32,196 nucleotides of DNA from positions 1-32,196 of the forward strand of contig BPJZ01000029.1 of the NCBI GenBank assembly GCA_026004875.1. Direction: 5' to 3'. The DNA comes from Candidatus Poribacteria bacterium (GTDB lineage Bacteria > Poribacteria > WGA-4E > GCA-2687025). A model generated the notes under the pieces. That model was not told the origin of the DNA. It saw only the letters and a program-made list of their open reading frames with translations, and ran no database searches. The position numbers and the translations under genes are program-made. The first letter of the stretch is position 1, and the number at the start of each line of letters is the position of its first letter. Below are positions 9,887 through 18,097 of the stretch, in pieces.

Positions 9887-10503
9887 GAAGCGGGCTCTTC
9901 CAAGAGCGCCTGAATCCGAAGCAGCGGAAGTAGCCGCGCCCGCTTCTCTTTGGGAACAGGGATGGAGCCTTTTAAGGACAGCACTGAACCTTCGGACACT
10001 CGACCAAGAAGCCGACTCACCGTCTCCCGTTCTTCTGTTGTCCTTCCGGCCAACAGGAGTAACGGCGCGGCATTTTTCCCCTCTCCGACGACAAAGACCA
10101 AAAGCGGTTCGAGGAGGTCGGCCTTCTGCTCCTGAGCCGAGCGCAGGACCAATTCTGCCCGCTTTCGAAGCGTCGGCTCCAGCTCGGCTAAGGCTCGAAC
10201 GCGTCCGGCTGCTTGAAGCTCAATCGCCCGAAGCGTAAATCCGGCGTCCCCAACCGCCGCCTGAAGCTTTTCCAAGGGGGGCAAAGCGCCTTCGCTTTGA
10301 ATCTCAACCAACCCCTCATCGATCTCGATCTCGACGCTCTGGACGGCACGGATGGCCTTCAGGTTCTTCTCCATGCCGTACGCGCAGAAGGGACAGGCCA
10401 GCCCATCGATGTGGAGCGTCAGCTCTACCGGTGCCGCCCACGCTCCCGATCCAGCGATTGCAACGACCATCACCCCAACGACCCAGGCGAGCCTCCGTCT
10501 CAT
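9883..10503 (-). CDS. Exported heavy-metal-associated (HMA) protein with unassigned C-terminal domain
   Basis: 206 residues. A signal peptide (1-24, ending AWAA) is followed by an HMA/MerP-like domain with metal-binding CPFC (Cys37, Cys40) in HIDGLACPFCAYGMEK. About 100 residues after the HMA domain (from ELQAAGRVRAL onward) match no domain I recognise; they are rich in Leu, Glu and Arg and probably helical/beta. The start at 10503 is preceded by AAAGGAGG. The gene follows the outer-membrane barrel and the merT-like transporter, so it probably plays the MerP role: binding a soft metal ion (mercury, copper, zinc or similar) in the periplasm for exchange with MerT. It is the last gene of the operon, ending tail-to-tail with the Nif3-like gene. 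Confidence 0.8.
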   Translation of the reverse strand: MRRRLAWVVGVMVVAIAGSGAWAAPVELTLHIDGLACPFCAYGMEKNLKAIRAVQSVEIEIDEGLVEIQSEGALPPLEKLQAAVGDAGFTLRAIELQAAGRVRALAELEPTLRKRAELVLRSAQEQKADLLEPLLVFVVGEGKNAAPLLLLAGRTTEERETVSRLLGRVSEGSVLSLKGSIPVPKEKRARLLPLLRIQALLEEPAS

Positions 10504-10544
10504 CCTTTTGCCTCCTTTTAGTGACGACCGAACGACGACCGGAT

Positions 10545-11284
10545 TCACTCCCGGTAGAGGAACGCAAACGGCGCCGCGTGTACCCTCCACGGCGACAAAC
10601 GAATCGAACCGCTCTCCCAGCGCGAGCCACTGGGACCCCTCCCGGAGAACCCAATTGACCCCTCCTTTGGCCATGACGTTTCGATAGCTCAGAAGAACCC
10701 CCGGACCGACGCCCAACCGCCGCGCACCGCCGGAACGGCCGTTCAGCTCAAGGAGAACGACCAGGTCCGGTTCGTCGTAGTTCGTCCGAACGGGACGCAC
10801 CCCCACGGCTAGATCGTAAAGAAGCGTCCGAGAGCCGGCCCCGGTCCATCTCAACTTGGTACCGAAGCCCGGCAAAGAAGTACTCGACCCGCGACTCACG
10901 CCCGACCGTTGCACCCAGCAGGAGCGCTCCCGGCTGGGCCCCTTCCTCAAACCGGTATCCGAGAACGATGGCCGCCTGATCGCTTCGGCCGCGTCCGTCC
11001 CGACGGTAAAACCGCCACTTGGTCCGGAGACGCGGCGACCCCCAACCCTCCCCGTGAGCGTGAGCGTCGACCCCGCGCTCCAACTCAACGCTTGCGCCGA
11101 AGTCGGCGGCCAACCCAAGGTGCAGTCCCACGTGGAGCCCTTCCCCGTTTTCAAGTCCGGTCTCCAACCCGATCCCGTACCGCCCGATCACGTGTGGCCC
11201 GACACCAAAGATCGGCTCATGGGCCGCTGCCAGCCCGACCGTCAAAGCCCAAGCGCCCAGCCAGACGACGATCGCTCGCTTCAT
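10545..11284 (-). CDS. Predicted outer-membrane beta-barrel protein of the metal operon (two apparent frameshifts)
   Basis: Reconstructed length is about 245 residues. A signal peptide (MKRAIVVWLGAWALTVGLAAA) is followed by alternating hydrophobic/polar strands typical of a small barrel (HVGLHLGLAADFGASVELERG, ALLLGATVGRESRVEYFFAG). The frame changes at the C run 10839-10842; deletion of one C restores DRAGSRTLLYDLAVGVRPV. A second single-base deletion near 10597-10599 would give an end reading PFAFLYRE with a stop at 10545. Without it the frame would run into the next gene, so the second repair and the end coordinate are less certain. It begins 12 nt after the merT-like stop. A role in metal passage across the outer membrane is inferred from context only. 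Confidence 0.65.
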
Positions 11285-11296
11285 CGGTCTCTTCCC

Positions 11297-11674
11297 TCAG
11301 ACGCCTAGAAGACGCATCACCGGAACCAGCGCGTAGGCAAACGCAAATCCGATCCCGTAGATCAGCACAGCACTCCAAAAGAGCCACCGGGTCCATTGGC
11401 CGGTCACCTCGCAGGCCTCTCCGCCGTTAACGGCACAGGCGATCCGCGAACGGGGTCGAAACAGAAGCACCGCTTCTACCGCTAGCAGCAACCCCGCAAC
11501 CAGGAACAGCCAAGCCTTATAGCGAGAGAGCGGCACCACCCACGGCACGGCGCTGATAAAACTGCTCACCGCCGCCCCTCCAGCGATCGCTCCTAACAGT
11601 GCCGGCAGCGCGCAGCAAAGCAGCGTCCCGGTCGAGGTGAATAACGAGAGAAAGGCCATCACCCGGACGCGCAT
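11297..11674 (-). CDS. merT: MerT-like inner-membrane metal transporter
   Basis: 125 residues with three to four transmembrane helices. A vicinal cysteine pair (Cys20-Cys21, in GTLLCCALPALLG) lies in the first helix, and a second pair (Cys80 and Cys88) lies in the loop after helix 2. This four-cysteine layout matches MerT, which takes Hg(II) from MerP and passes it into the cytoplasm. The metal here is not proven, as no mercuric reductase is in the window. ATG at 11674 has GGAGGA upstream, inside the end of the merR-family gene, which it overlaps by 16 nt, so the two are translationally coupled. Confidence 0.8.
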   Translation of the reverse strand: MRVRVMAFLSLFTSTGTLLCCALPALLGAIAGGAAVSSFISAVPWVVPLSRYKAWLFLVAGLLLAVEAVLLFRPRSRIACAVNGGEACEVTGQWTRWLFWSAVLIYGIGFAFAYALVPVMRLLGV

Positions 11675-12075
11675 GGGTCCTCCTCCGTCAAGGCCAAAAG
11701 AATCGAACACCGTTCGGCGGGGAGCGAACCTCCCTCGCACTGCTCTGCAAGCTGCAGCAGACGCTCGCGGAGCTGGGCCAGCCGTTCGAGCTTGCGCTCG
11801 ACGACGCGGAGCTTGGTCAACACCTGGGCCCGAACCTCCCCACAGGTGGCGGCAGGGTGCTCCGCAAGCGAGAGAAGCTCCGCTACTTCGCTCAGGGAGA
11901 ACCCCAACCCCTGAGCCCGCTTGATGAACCGAATCCGCGAGATCGTCTCCGGCGCGAACAGCCGATATCCGGCCTCCGTGCGTCCCACCGCCCGAAGCAG
12001 TCCACAGCGCTCGTAGTACCGAACCGCATCCACACTGACACCCGCCCGCTTGGCCACCTCGCCGATCCGGAACAT
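11659..12075 (-). CDS. MerR-family metal-responsive regulator
   Basis: 138 residues. The N-terminal MerR-type winged helix-turn-helix is clear (FRIGEVAKRAGVSVDAVRYYE), followed by the dimerisation helix and a metal-binding loop. Cysteines 78, 113 and 123 correspond to the Cys79/82, 115/117 and 124/126 ligands of ZntR/MerR; the last two are separated by nine residues instead of eight. Another Cys (135) lies near the end. The family binds promoters with long spacers and activates them when metal is bound. ATG at 12075 has AAGGAGG upstream, better than the alternative at 12093. It is first in the operon with merT, the barrel and the HMA protein, so it should be autoregulated through the site at 12098-12130. 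Zn, Cd, Pb or Hg are all possible inducers. Confidence 0.88.
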   Translation of the reverse strand: MFRIGEVAKRAGVSVDAVRYYERCGLLRAVGRTEAGYRLFAPETISRIRFIKRAQGLGFSLSEVAELLSLAEHPAATCGEVRAQVLTKLRVVERKLERLAQLRERLLQLAEQCEGGSLPAERCSILLALTEEDPCASG

Positions 12076-12097
12076 CTCTTGAACCTCCTTCACCGGG

Positions 12098-12130
12098 AGG
12101 ATACCACTCTGGAGTTAGGTCTAGAGTCAA
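12098..12130 (-). promoter_or_regulatory. MerR/ZntR-type promoter and operator of the metal operon
   Basis: On the minus strand, TTGACT (12125-12130) and TATCCT (12098-12103) flank an imperfect dyad at 12106-12127 with arms ACTCT and AGAGT. This closely resembles the zntA promoter (TTGACT, dyad, TATCCT). Spacing is 21 bp against 20 in zntA; the extra base is a G in GTGGT. The site lies 22 nt before the merR-family start codon. Confidence 0.8.
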
Positions 12131-12151
12131 ACGGTTCTCGCGGAAAGATCG

Positions 12152-14087
12152 TTAGTAGACCCAGAAGGCGTAGACGGGAACGTTAAAAGCGGTGCCGATC
12201 ACCGAAAGGAAAGACCCGACGACGAAGTCCCCCATCATCAGCCCCATGAAGAAGGGCATCCCCCGGCGATAGGTGCCCAGTCCCCCAAGCCGGAGGAGCA
12301 AGCCCTTGACGGCCCAGGAGATCAATAGCGGAAACCAAACGACCGCCATGCCCCAACTGTTAGAGACCGCATAGCCGGCCGGATGAAGCGGCCACCAGAC
12401 GAATCGGGTGCGCATCCAAGCGAAAAACCAGGTGGTCACCGCCCCGATCAGGAGAAAGACCGGCGTGGAGGGGTTGGGCTCCTGCGGAACGGTCAACCAG
12501 GCGGCCAGTCGGTTCAGCGGCTCCCAGCCGAACCACTCGATCCGTCCGGCCATCCCCACCTGATGAGAGGTGTGCAAAAAGGCCCAGAAGGTGGCCAAGA
12601 CCCCAACCAGCGTAGAGACCAAAATCGCGATCAGCATCGGGCGGGTCGTCCCTCCGATTCGTTGGCTCAGCTTGAAGCCCTCAAGCTGCGCCGGCGCAAA
12701 GTCCGAATAGTGCGCTCGGTTGAAGAACCAGTACTGGGCCATGATCGTCAGGTTCTGCGGCCCGATCCTCCGAGTCCCCAGCAGCGGCGGAAAGATCTGA
12801 TCCGGACCGCCGTTGTGCATATCGTGCACCGGGACCCCCCATCTCCGCCCGCATCCGAACGATCGAAAACGTGATCAGGAAATAGATCAAAAAGAACGGC
12901 ACGGCTAGCCAAAGGCTCATTCCCGCTCGAACGCTGAATCCGATCAAAAAGAGAAACGCGAACAGGGTCATCGTCACGGTAGTTCGATAGGAAAGCGGCT
13001 CCCCCTGCTCCTCAACGGCGCCGGGCCTCCGCCAGAGGGCCGCCCAGACGCCACGAAAGTGCCGGCGAGTGGCCCAAAGCGCGGTAATCCCCACCGCCAG
13101 ATAAGCTCCCGTCGACTGCTCGATGATCCCTTGAAACCCAGAAAACGAGCCCCCGCGCGCCGAAACCCCCGCAACGGTCATGAGAACCCGTTGCGCCTTC
13201 CAGAACAGATAGAAGAACCAACTGGAGAACAAAAGGTCCAAGGGAATGAAGTAACCCAGCCCAATCGCAAAAGGATAAAAGGAGATCGGAAGCCACCCAA
13301 CGGCGTTCCAAGGCTTCTCCCGAAAGTAGCGACCAATATCGGTCAACTTCAGATGCACGTAAGGCACGCTCGGAAAGAGAATACTCAGCTGGTTCCAAAG
13401 ACTCAGGCCGGCAGCGATTCCAAAACCGCCCCAAAACAAGGGGTTCCGGATCAATCCGACCGGTTGCTCGATCAGCTCTAAGGGGAGCTGAATGATCGGG
13501 TAGGTGAGCTTCTCCTGTTCGACCCACTGACGCCGCACCAGGAGGTTCAGCCCGAGCTGAACAAGAACAAAGGCGAAGATGAACAACGTCCACCAGAAGA
13601 TGGGACGAAGCCAAACCCGAAGGTGCTCCGAGGTGTAGAACGTCGAACCCCCTAGATAGTGGTCGCGCAAAGCCTGAGGGTCGGAGACGACCAGCCACTC
13701 CGGGAGTCGGGGGAGGATCAGCTCCGCCCAGTCGTTCTCGGGCGAGGCGTACCAATGAGCGTGACCCATCAGAGGGATCAACAACTGCATAAACCCGTGG
13801 CCGGCCATCGCCGCCCCCATGCACATCATCACATACAGCAACAGCAGCTCCTGGCGGCTGAAAGCCAGGTTCCGGCGAACCGCCCGAAGGCCTGCGTTGA
13901 AGAGCATCAGCACCACAAGAGCGAAAACCGCCGTGAAAAAGATCGACTGGACGGTCAGGTGGATGGAGAACCACATCGCTTCGGCGACGACGATCCAGTA
14001 GCATTGAAGGACCGTCAGCAGGCTTCCGACAATTAGAACCCATCCCAGACGCTCGCGCGGAGGTGCGATCCCTTTTTCCGCCTTCAT
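12152..14087 (-). CDS. Polytopic membrane protein of the DUF6785/DUF6784 type (one apparent frameshift)
   Basis: Reconstructed length is about 644 residues with roughly 12-14 hydrophobic helices. Characteristic parts are the N-terminal ERLGWVLIVGSLLTVLQCYW, the long Trp/Tyr-rich loop after helix 4, RRQWVEQEKLTYPIIQLPLEL, and the C-terminal WPLHPAGYAVSNSWGM and FFMGLMMGDFVVGSF. The QEKLTYPI and WPLHPAGY elements recall oligopeptide-transporter-like membrane proteins of unknown substrate; I place it in that group from memory of the family. The frame breaks in 12829-12840 (six-C run); removing one base gives RAEMGVPVHDMHNGGPD. It stands alone after a divergent tRNA. Its end lies 22 nt before the metal promoter with no terminator, so read-through into the metal operon is possible. 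Confidence 0.72.
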
Positions 14088-14125
14088 CGTGAACCGCTTC
14101 CGTCTCCTGCGTTCTTGTCGGCGCT

Positions 14126-14154
14126 AATATACTTCCGAGGAGATCTGCGGAAAA
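14126..14154 (-). promoter_or_regulatory. Possible promoter for the DUF6785-type gene
   Basis: On the minus strand, TATATT (14126-14131) is a good -10, with a weak TTTTCC (14149-14154) 17 bp upstream. It lies about 40 nt before the start codon at 14087, in the divergent region shared with the tRNA promoter. Confidence 0.4.
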
Positions 14155-14188
14155 CCGCCCCGATGGCTCGATCAGCTTGCGGCTGGCC

Positions 14189-14217
14189 TTGACACTCTTC
14201 CCCGAGATGCGTACTAT
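14189..14217 (+). promoter_or_regulatory. Promoter of the tRNA-Leu gene
   Basis: A consensus TTGACA (14189-14194) and TACTAT (14212-14217) are separated by exactly 17 bp. The -10 lies 25 nt before the tRNA 5' end, leaving a short leader for RNase P processing. Confidence 0.75.
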
Positions 14218-14241
14218 ATTCAGTGCCCTGTCGTGAACGGT

Positions 14242-14327
14242 GCCCCCGTGGCGGAATTGGTATACGCGGCAGGTTGAGGGCCTGTGCCCGAAAGGGCGTG
14301 CTGGTTCGAGTCCAGCCGGGGGCACCA
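14242..14327 (+). tRNA. tRNA-Leu, anticodon GAG
   Basis: 86 nt including an encoded 3' CCA. The acceptor stem pairs GCCCCCG with CGGGGGC perfectly; discriminator base is A. The anticodon stem GCAGG/CCTGT holds the loop TTGAGGG, giving anticodon GAG for CUC/CUU. The long variable arm (GCCCGAAAGGGC) is that of a class II tRNA such as leucine, and the T arm has GGTTCGAGTCC. A short T run follows the CCA. Confidence 0.97.
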
Positions 14328-14334
14328 ATTTTTG

Positions 14335-14362
14335 TGCCCGGTTGGCGCTACCCGACCGGGCA
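14335..14362. terminator. Hairpin between tRNA-Leu and GH95 gene
   Basis: An 8-bp inverted repeat (14335-14342 with 14355-14362, arm TGCCCGGT) lies just after the tRNA and covers the 3' end of the convergent GH95 gene. There is no T tract beyond the stem on either strand, so termination is only suggested. Confidence 0.35.
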
Positions 14363-16630
14363 GAAGCGAACTAAATAGCTTCCCCCCTCGGCCCCCTCCC
14401 AGTGAACGCGCTCCGCACCCGCGCACTGGAACGGGACCGGCTCTTCCCCAGAGAGGACCGCTTCGACGCGAACCGTCCGGGGATGACGAAGCCGCACCGA
14501 ACCCGACCGGGCGGTTTGAAGCTCGGCAGAGAGGAGTCGTCCCTCCTTCCAACGGAGGTTCATGGTGATTCCTCCCCGCGCCCGCAGGCCCTCCACGACA
14601 CCCGTCCTCCAAGCGTCGGGAAGCGCCGGAAGCAGGTGCACCTCCCCCGCATGGCTCTGGAGCAGCATCTCGGCGATCCCCGCCGCTCCGCCAAAGTTTC
14701 CGTCAATCTGAAACGGGGGATGGTTGTCGAAGAAGTTGGGCAGCGTGGAGCGACGAAACAGCTCAAGGAGGTGCTCCCAAGCTGCGTTCCCCTCGTGCAG
14801 TCTGGCCCAGAAGTTGACCACCCAAGCCCGGCTCCATCCCGTCCCGCCGCCTCCGTGCTCTAATCGGCGCTCTAAGGAGCGACGGGCGGCCGCCGCCAAC
14901 TCCGGAGTCCCTTCCGGCGTGATGCTCGAACCTGGATGCAGGCCGAACAGATGGGACATGTGCCGGTGGCCCGGCTCCGCCTCCTCAAAGTCCTCTCGCC
15001 ACTCCTGAAGTTGCCCGAACCGGCCGATCCGGTACGGCACCAAGCGCGGCAGAACGGCTTGCATCTCCGCGACGAGCTCCTGATCGCGTCCCAACAGCTC
15101 CGCCGCCTGAATACAATGGCCAAAGAGGTCCTCGATGATCGCTCGATCCATCGTCGCCGAGACGCACAGTCCGGCCCGCTCCCCTTCCGGTGTGAGGAAA
15201 CGGTTCTCCGGCGAGGTGGAAGGGCAGGTGACCAGACAGCCCGTCTCGTCCTCGATCAAAAAATCAAGGATGAACCGGGCCGCCTCTCGCATCACTGGAT
15301 AGTACCGTTCCAGAACGGAACGGTCGCCGCTGAAAGCGTAGTGTTCCCAGAGGTGCTGGCACAGCCAGGCGGCTCCCATCGGCCAAAGACCCCATCCGGC
15401 CCCATCGCAGGGGGTGGTCGCGCGCCAGAGGTCGGTGTTGTGGTGAACCGTCCACCCCCGGCATCCGTAGTGGCGCTCCGCCGTGCGGCTTCCCGACTCG
15501 ACCAACGAGGCGATAAACTCCAAGAACGCCTGGTGACACTCCGGCAGCGCGGTTGTCTCCGCGTGCCAGTAGTTCATCTCCGCGTTGATGTTTAGCGTCC
15601 ACTTGCTCCCCCAGGGCGGATCGGTCCGGTCGTTCCAGATGCCCTGGAGGTTGGCCGGGAGCGTCCCCGGTCGCGAGCTGGCGATCAGCAGGTACCGCCC
15701 GTACTGAAAGTAGAGCGGCACCAGCCCTAAGTCTTCTTCCCCTTCTTGGACGGCCCGGAGCCGCTCGTCCGAGGGCAGATGGGAGGTTTGCTCCTCGCCT
15801 TCCAGGGAAAGGCGCACCCGGCGGAACAACCTCCCGTGGTCCTCCTGGTGGCGCCTCTTGAGGGTCTGGTAGTCAGTTGGAGCGGCGCGAAGAATTTCGG
15901 CGCACCGTTCCCTGTACGTCGGTGTGCGGTAGCTCGTCGCCGCTGTCAGCCGGAGCGTCACGCTTCTGGCGTCGCGGATGCGGAGCCGGTCCCCTTCCCC
16001 GTGGACGGTCCCGTCCTCTGAAACCGCCTCAAGGAGCGCCGCAAAGCGGGTTATCCCACGGAGCACCTCGCCAGAGAGAAGAAGTCGCCCCTCCGTCGCC
16101 TCAACGCTAAAGCGATGGGGACTGGTCAGCGCTAGGGTCAGGTCCAGCGGCCTTGACGACTCGATCCGGTAGACCAGTAGGTCGTCCGGCGCCGACAGGA
16201 AGGCCTCTTGAACGATCTGAACCCCTTCGATCCGCACCTCCTGTCGCGCGACGGCCGTTTCAAGGTCCAGCTCACGCCGGTATTCTGTCGGGGTGTTCGG
16301 CCATTCCCCTTCCAGTCGGACCCAAAGGTCTCCCAGCGGCTGGTACATCTCCATCCGCAGCGGGCGGCCCATCAGATACCGGTTGGCGAGCTCTTCGGCC
16401 TGGACATACTTCCCCTCAAGCAACAACCGCCGCACTTCTGGAAGGTGTTCCAGGGCCTCGGCGTGGGTCGGATCGTAGGGCCCTCCGCTCCAGAGGGTCT
16501 CTTCGTTCAGTTGAAGGCGTTCCTCGGGAAACCGCCCAAAGACCATCGCCCCCATCCGCCCGTTGCCGATCGGCAGCGCTTCTTCCCAACGACCGGCCGG
16601 TGCCCGATACCAGAGCTGCAGCTTGTGCAT
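14348..16630 (-). CDS. GH95-family alpha-L-fucosidase/galactosidase-type glycosidase
   Basis: 760 residues, intact. The start reads LWYRAPAGRWEEALPIGNGRMGAMVFG, the hallmark GH95 N-terminal beta-sandwich. The (alpha/alpha)6 domain has TLNINAEMNYW (Asn pair near residues 346-350), CPSTSPEN with the likely general acid Glu near 475, and FQIDGNFGGAAGIAEML with the conserved Asp near 643; these match the catalytic Asn/Glu/Asp of inverting 1,2-alpha-L-fucosidases. Some GH95 members act on alpha-L-galactosides. No signal peptide is seen, so it probably acts on imported oligosaccharides. The ribosome site GGGAGGGG precedes ATG at 16630. It is divergent from a Gfo/Idh oxidoreductase gene, which suggests joint use in sugar catabolism. 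Confidence 0.92.
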   Translation of the reverse strand: MHKLQLWYRAPAGRWEEALPIGNGRMGAMVFGRFPEERLQLNEETLWSGGPYDPTHAEALEHLPEVRRLLLEGKYVQAEELANRYLMGRPLRMEMYQPLGDLWVRLEGEWPNTPTEYRRELDLETAVARQEVRIEGVQIVQEAFLSAPDDLLVYRIESSRPLDLTLALTSPHRFSVEATEGRLLLSGEVLRGITRFAALLEAVSEDGTVHGEGDRLRIRDARSVTLRLTAATSYRTPTYRERCAEILRAAPTDYQTLKRRHQEDHGRLFRRVRLSLEGEEQTSHLPSDERLRAVQEGEEDLGLVPLYFQYGRYLLIASSRPGTLPANLQGIWNDRTDPPWGSKWTLNINAEMNYWHAETTALPECHQAFLEFIASLVESGSRTAERHYGCRGWTVHHNTDLWRATTPCDGAGWGLWPMGAAWLCQHLWEHYAFSGDRSVLERYYPVMREAARFILDFLIEDETGCLVTCPSTSPENRFLTPEGERAGLCVSATMDRAIIEDLFGHCIQAAELLGRDQELVAEMQAVLPRLVPYRIGRFGQLQEWREDFEEAEPGHRHMSHLFGLHPGSSITPEGTPELAAAARRSLERRLEHGGGGTGWSRAWVVNFWARLHEGNAAWEHLLELFRRSTLPNFFDNHPPFQIDGNFGGAAGIAEMLLQSHAGEVHLLPALPDAWRTGVVEGLRARGGITMNLRWKEGRLLSAELQTARSGSVRLRHPRTVRVEAVLSGEEPVPFQCAGAERVHWEGAEGGSYLVRFCPVG

Positions 16631-16762
16631 TCGGGTTCCCCTCCCAGTTTCGCCTGTGAAGGCCGGGGCTTAGTCGGTCCCTCCCGGGCTTTTGCTCCGG
16701 ACCGTTGAGGGTAGCAAAGAGCGAGGAAAAGCGCATCCTGTCGGTTGGATCCGGTCGCCCTT

Positions 16763-16798
16763 GACGGATCGGCCGCTTCTAGGGAAGATGAATCCGTC
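16763..16798. promoter_or_regulatory. Inverted repeat in the divergent GH95-Gfo/Idh region
   Basis: The arms GACGGAT (16763-16769) and ATCCGTC (16792-16798) are a perfect 7-bp inverted repeat spaced by 22 bp, in the 254-bp gap 16631-16884. A TTGACG overlaps the left arm, but no good -10 follows at 17 bp. It could be an operator for a shared regulator. I see nothing else in this gap. Confidence 0.3.
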
Positions 16799-16884
16799 CA
16801 GGCGGCGCCTAAAAACGGCGCCGGCCCGGAAGGAGATCGGTTCGTCCGACACGGATCAACGCACACTGAGGAGACAACAGGCGA

Positions 16885-17946
16885 ATGGATACAGTTCGCT
16901 TTGGACTGATCGGAGCGGGGGGTATCTCCAACCAGCATTGCCGAGCGATCTCCAAGATCGAGGGCGCGGAGATCGTCGCCGCCGCGGACATCAACGAAGC
17001 CAACCTCAAACGGGCCCAGGAGCGTTGGGGCATCCCCGACCTTTATCCCGACTACAACCGGATGCTGGAGCGGGACGATATTGACGCCGTGCTGGTCTGC
17101 ACGCCAACGGCGATTCACGGCGCGCCAACGGTGGCAGCGCTTCGTGCCGGGAAACACGTCCTCTGCGAAAAGCCGATGGAGGCCTCTCTGGAGCGGGCGA
17201 TCGAGATGACCCAAGCCGCCCACGAGAGCGGAAAAAACCTAATGGTCGCCTTGAAGCTCCGTTTCACCCCTCACGTGAAGAAGGCCAAAGAGATCGTGGA
17301 CGCCGGAACGCTGGGCGAAATCTACTACGCTGAGGCGATCGCCGACCGTCGGCGCGGGAATCCCGGTGGAAGCTTCATTCGCAAGGCGACCGCTGGGCTG
17401 GGCGCCTGCGCGGATATCGGCGTCTACGCGCTGGACACCGCCCTTTACCTGATGGGCCATCCCAAGCCGATCGCCGTCTCCGGCATCACCTCGAACTATC
17501 TCAGCCGCCACTGCACCTGGAACCCGGCCCTGCGCGAGACCGAAGTCGAAGATTTCGCCTGTGGCTGGGTCCTCTTTGAGAACGGCGCCCGGATGGTCTT
17601 CAAGACCTGTTGGTGCATGCATATGGACTCCCTGGGTGGAACGATCTTCTTGGGCACCAAGGCCGGATTGCGAATCGGAATCGGCGAGGTCCGAGGACCC
17701 CAGGAGGGCGTTTACGTCTACGGCGACAAAGACGGAGAGATCCACGATCAGGCCTACAGAGACTTCGAGCCGGTGGACGTCTTCCTTGCCGAAGACGCGG
17801 CCTTTGTCCACGCGGTGCGCAACGGCCTTCCCTCGCCAATTCCGCCCGACGAGGTCCTGCTGACCCAGATCATCATTCAAGGGGTTGTTGATTCCCAAGC
17901 CCGAGGGGGTCGGGAGGTGGAGGTCCACGTACCCACATTCACGTGA
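16885..17946 (+). CDS. Gfo/Idh/MocA-family NAD(P)-dependent oxidoreductase
   Basis: 353 residues, intact. The Rossmann fold begins FGLIGAGGISNQH (GxGGxx at 10-15) and Asp35 ends the second strand, favouring NAD. The family motif EKP is at 95-97 (Lys96), and GLGACADIGVYALDTALYLMG carries the substrate-site Asp and downstream residues. Members oxidise or reduce sugars, inositols or sugar derivatives; the substrate cannot be named here. Location opposite the GH95 glycosidase suggests a role in deoxy-sugar or related carbohydrate metabolism. The start codon at 16885 fits the family N-terminus; the upstream AGGAGACAAC is the likely ribosome site. A hairpin follows at 17963. Confidence 0.88.
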   Translation: MDTVRFGLIGAGGISNQHCRAISKIEGAEIVAAADINEANLKRAQERWGIPDLYPDYNRMLERDDIDAVLVCTPTAIHGAPTVAALRAGKHVLCEKPMEASLERAIEMTQAAHESGKNLMVALKLRFTPHVKKAKEIVDAGTLGEIYYAEAIADRRRGNPGGSFIRKATAGLGACADIGVYALDTALYLMGHPKPIAVSGITSNYLSRHCTWNPALRETEVEDFACGWVLFENGARMVFKTCWCMHMDSLGGTIFLGTKAGLRIGIGEVRGPQEGVYVYGDKDGEIHDQAYRDFEPVDVFLAEDAAFVHAVRNGLPSPIPPDEVLLTQIIIQGVVDSQARGGREVEVHVPTFT

Positions 17947-17962
17947 GCTGAAGGGAACACCT

Positions 17963-17987
17963 GGGGAGGGCGGATCTCGCCGTCCCC
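17963..17987 (+). terminator. Hairpin after the Gfo/Idh gene
   Basis: GGGGA/TCCCC and GGCG/CGCC arms, with one G-G mismatch between them, enclose a 5-nt loop, 17 nt after the Gfo/Idh stop. The following T tract is poor. The rest of the gap to 18181 holds only the promoter described next. Confidence 0.5.
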
Positions 17988-18097
17988 GGGCGTCTTCGCT
18001 TTGCTCGTAGGGCGGTTCTTACCCCCGAGGCACCGGAGTGAACCCCGGGCCGTCGGTTATCCGTTATTATTAATGAGCACTGAGCGAAAATTACCGT

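Noticed and set aside
10504..11154. Large fusion of barrel and HMA protein in one frame
   Set aside because: The HMA protein has its own signal peptide and Shine-Dalgarno; the in-frame joining results from an apparent insertion near 10597-10599.
225..12840. Programmed frameshifting or widespread pseudogenes
   Set aside because: Eight unrelated genes share the same single-base insertion pattern, with no slippery-site plus pseudoknot arrangement and no other decay; a sequence artefact is simpler.
14242..14327. tRNA-linked integration site
   Set aside because: No direct repeat of the tRNA 3' end is visible and no integrase or foreign block follows.
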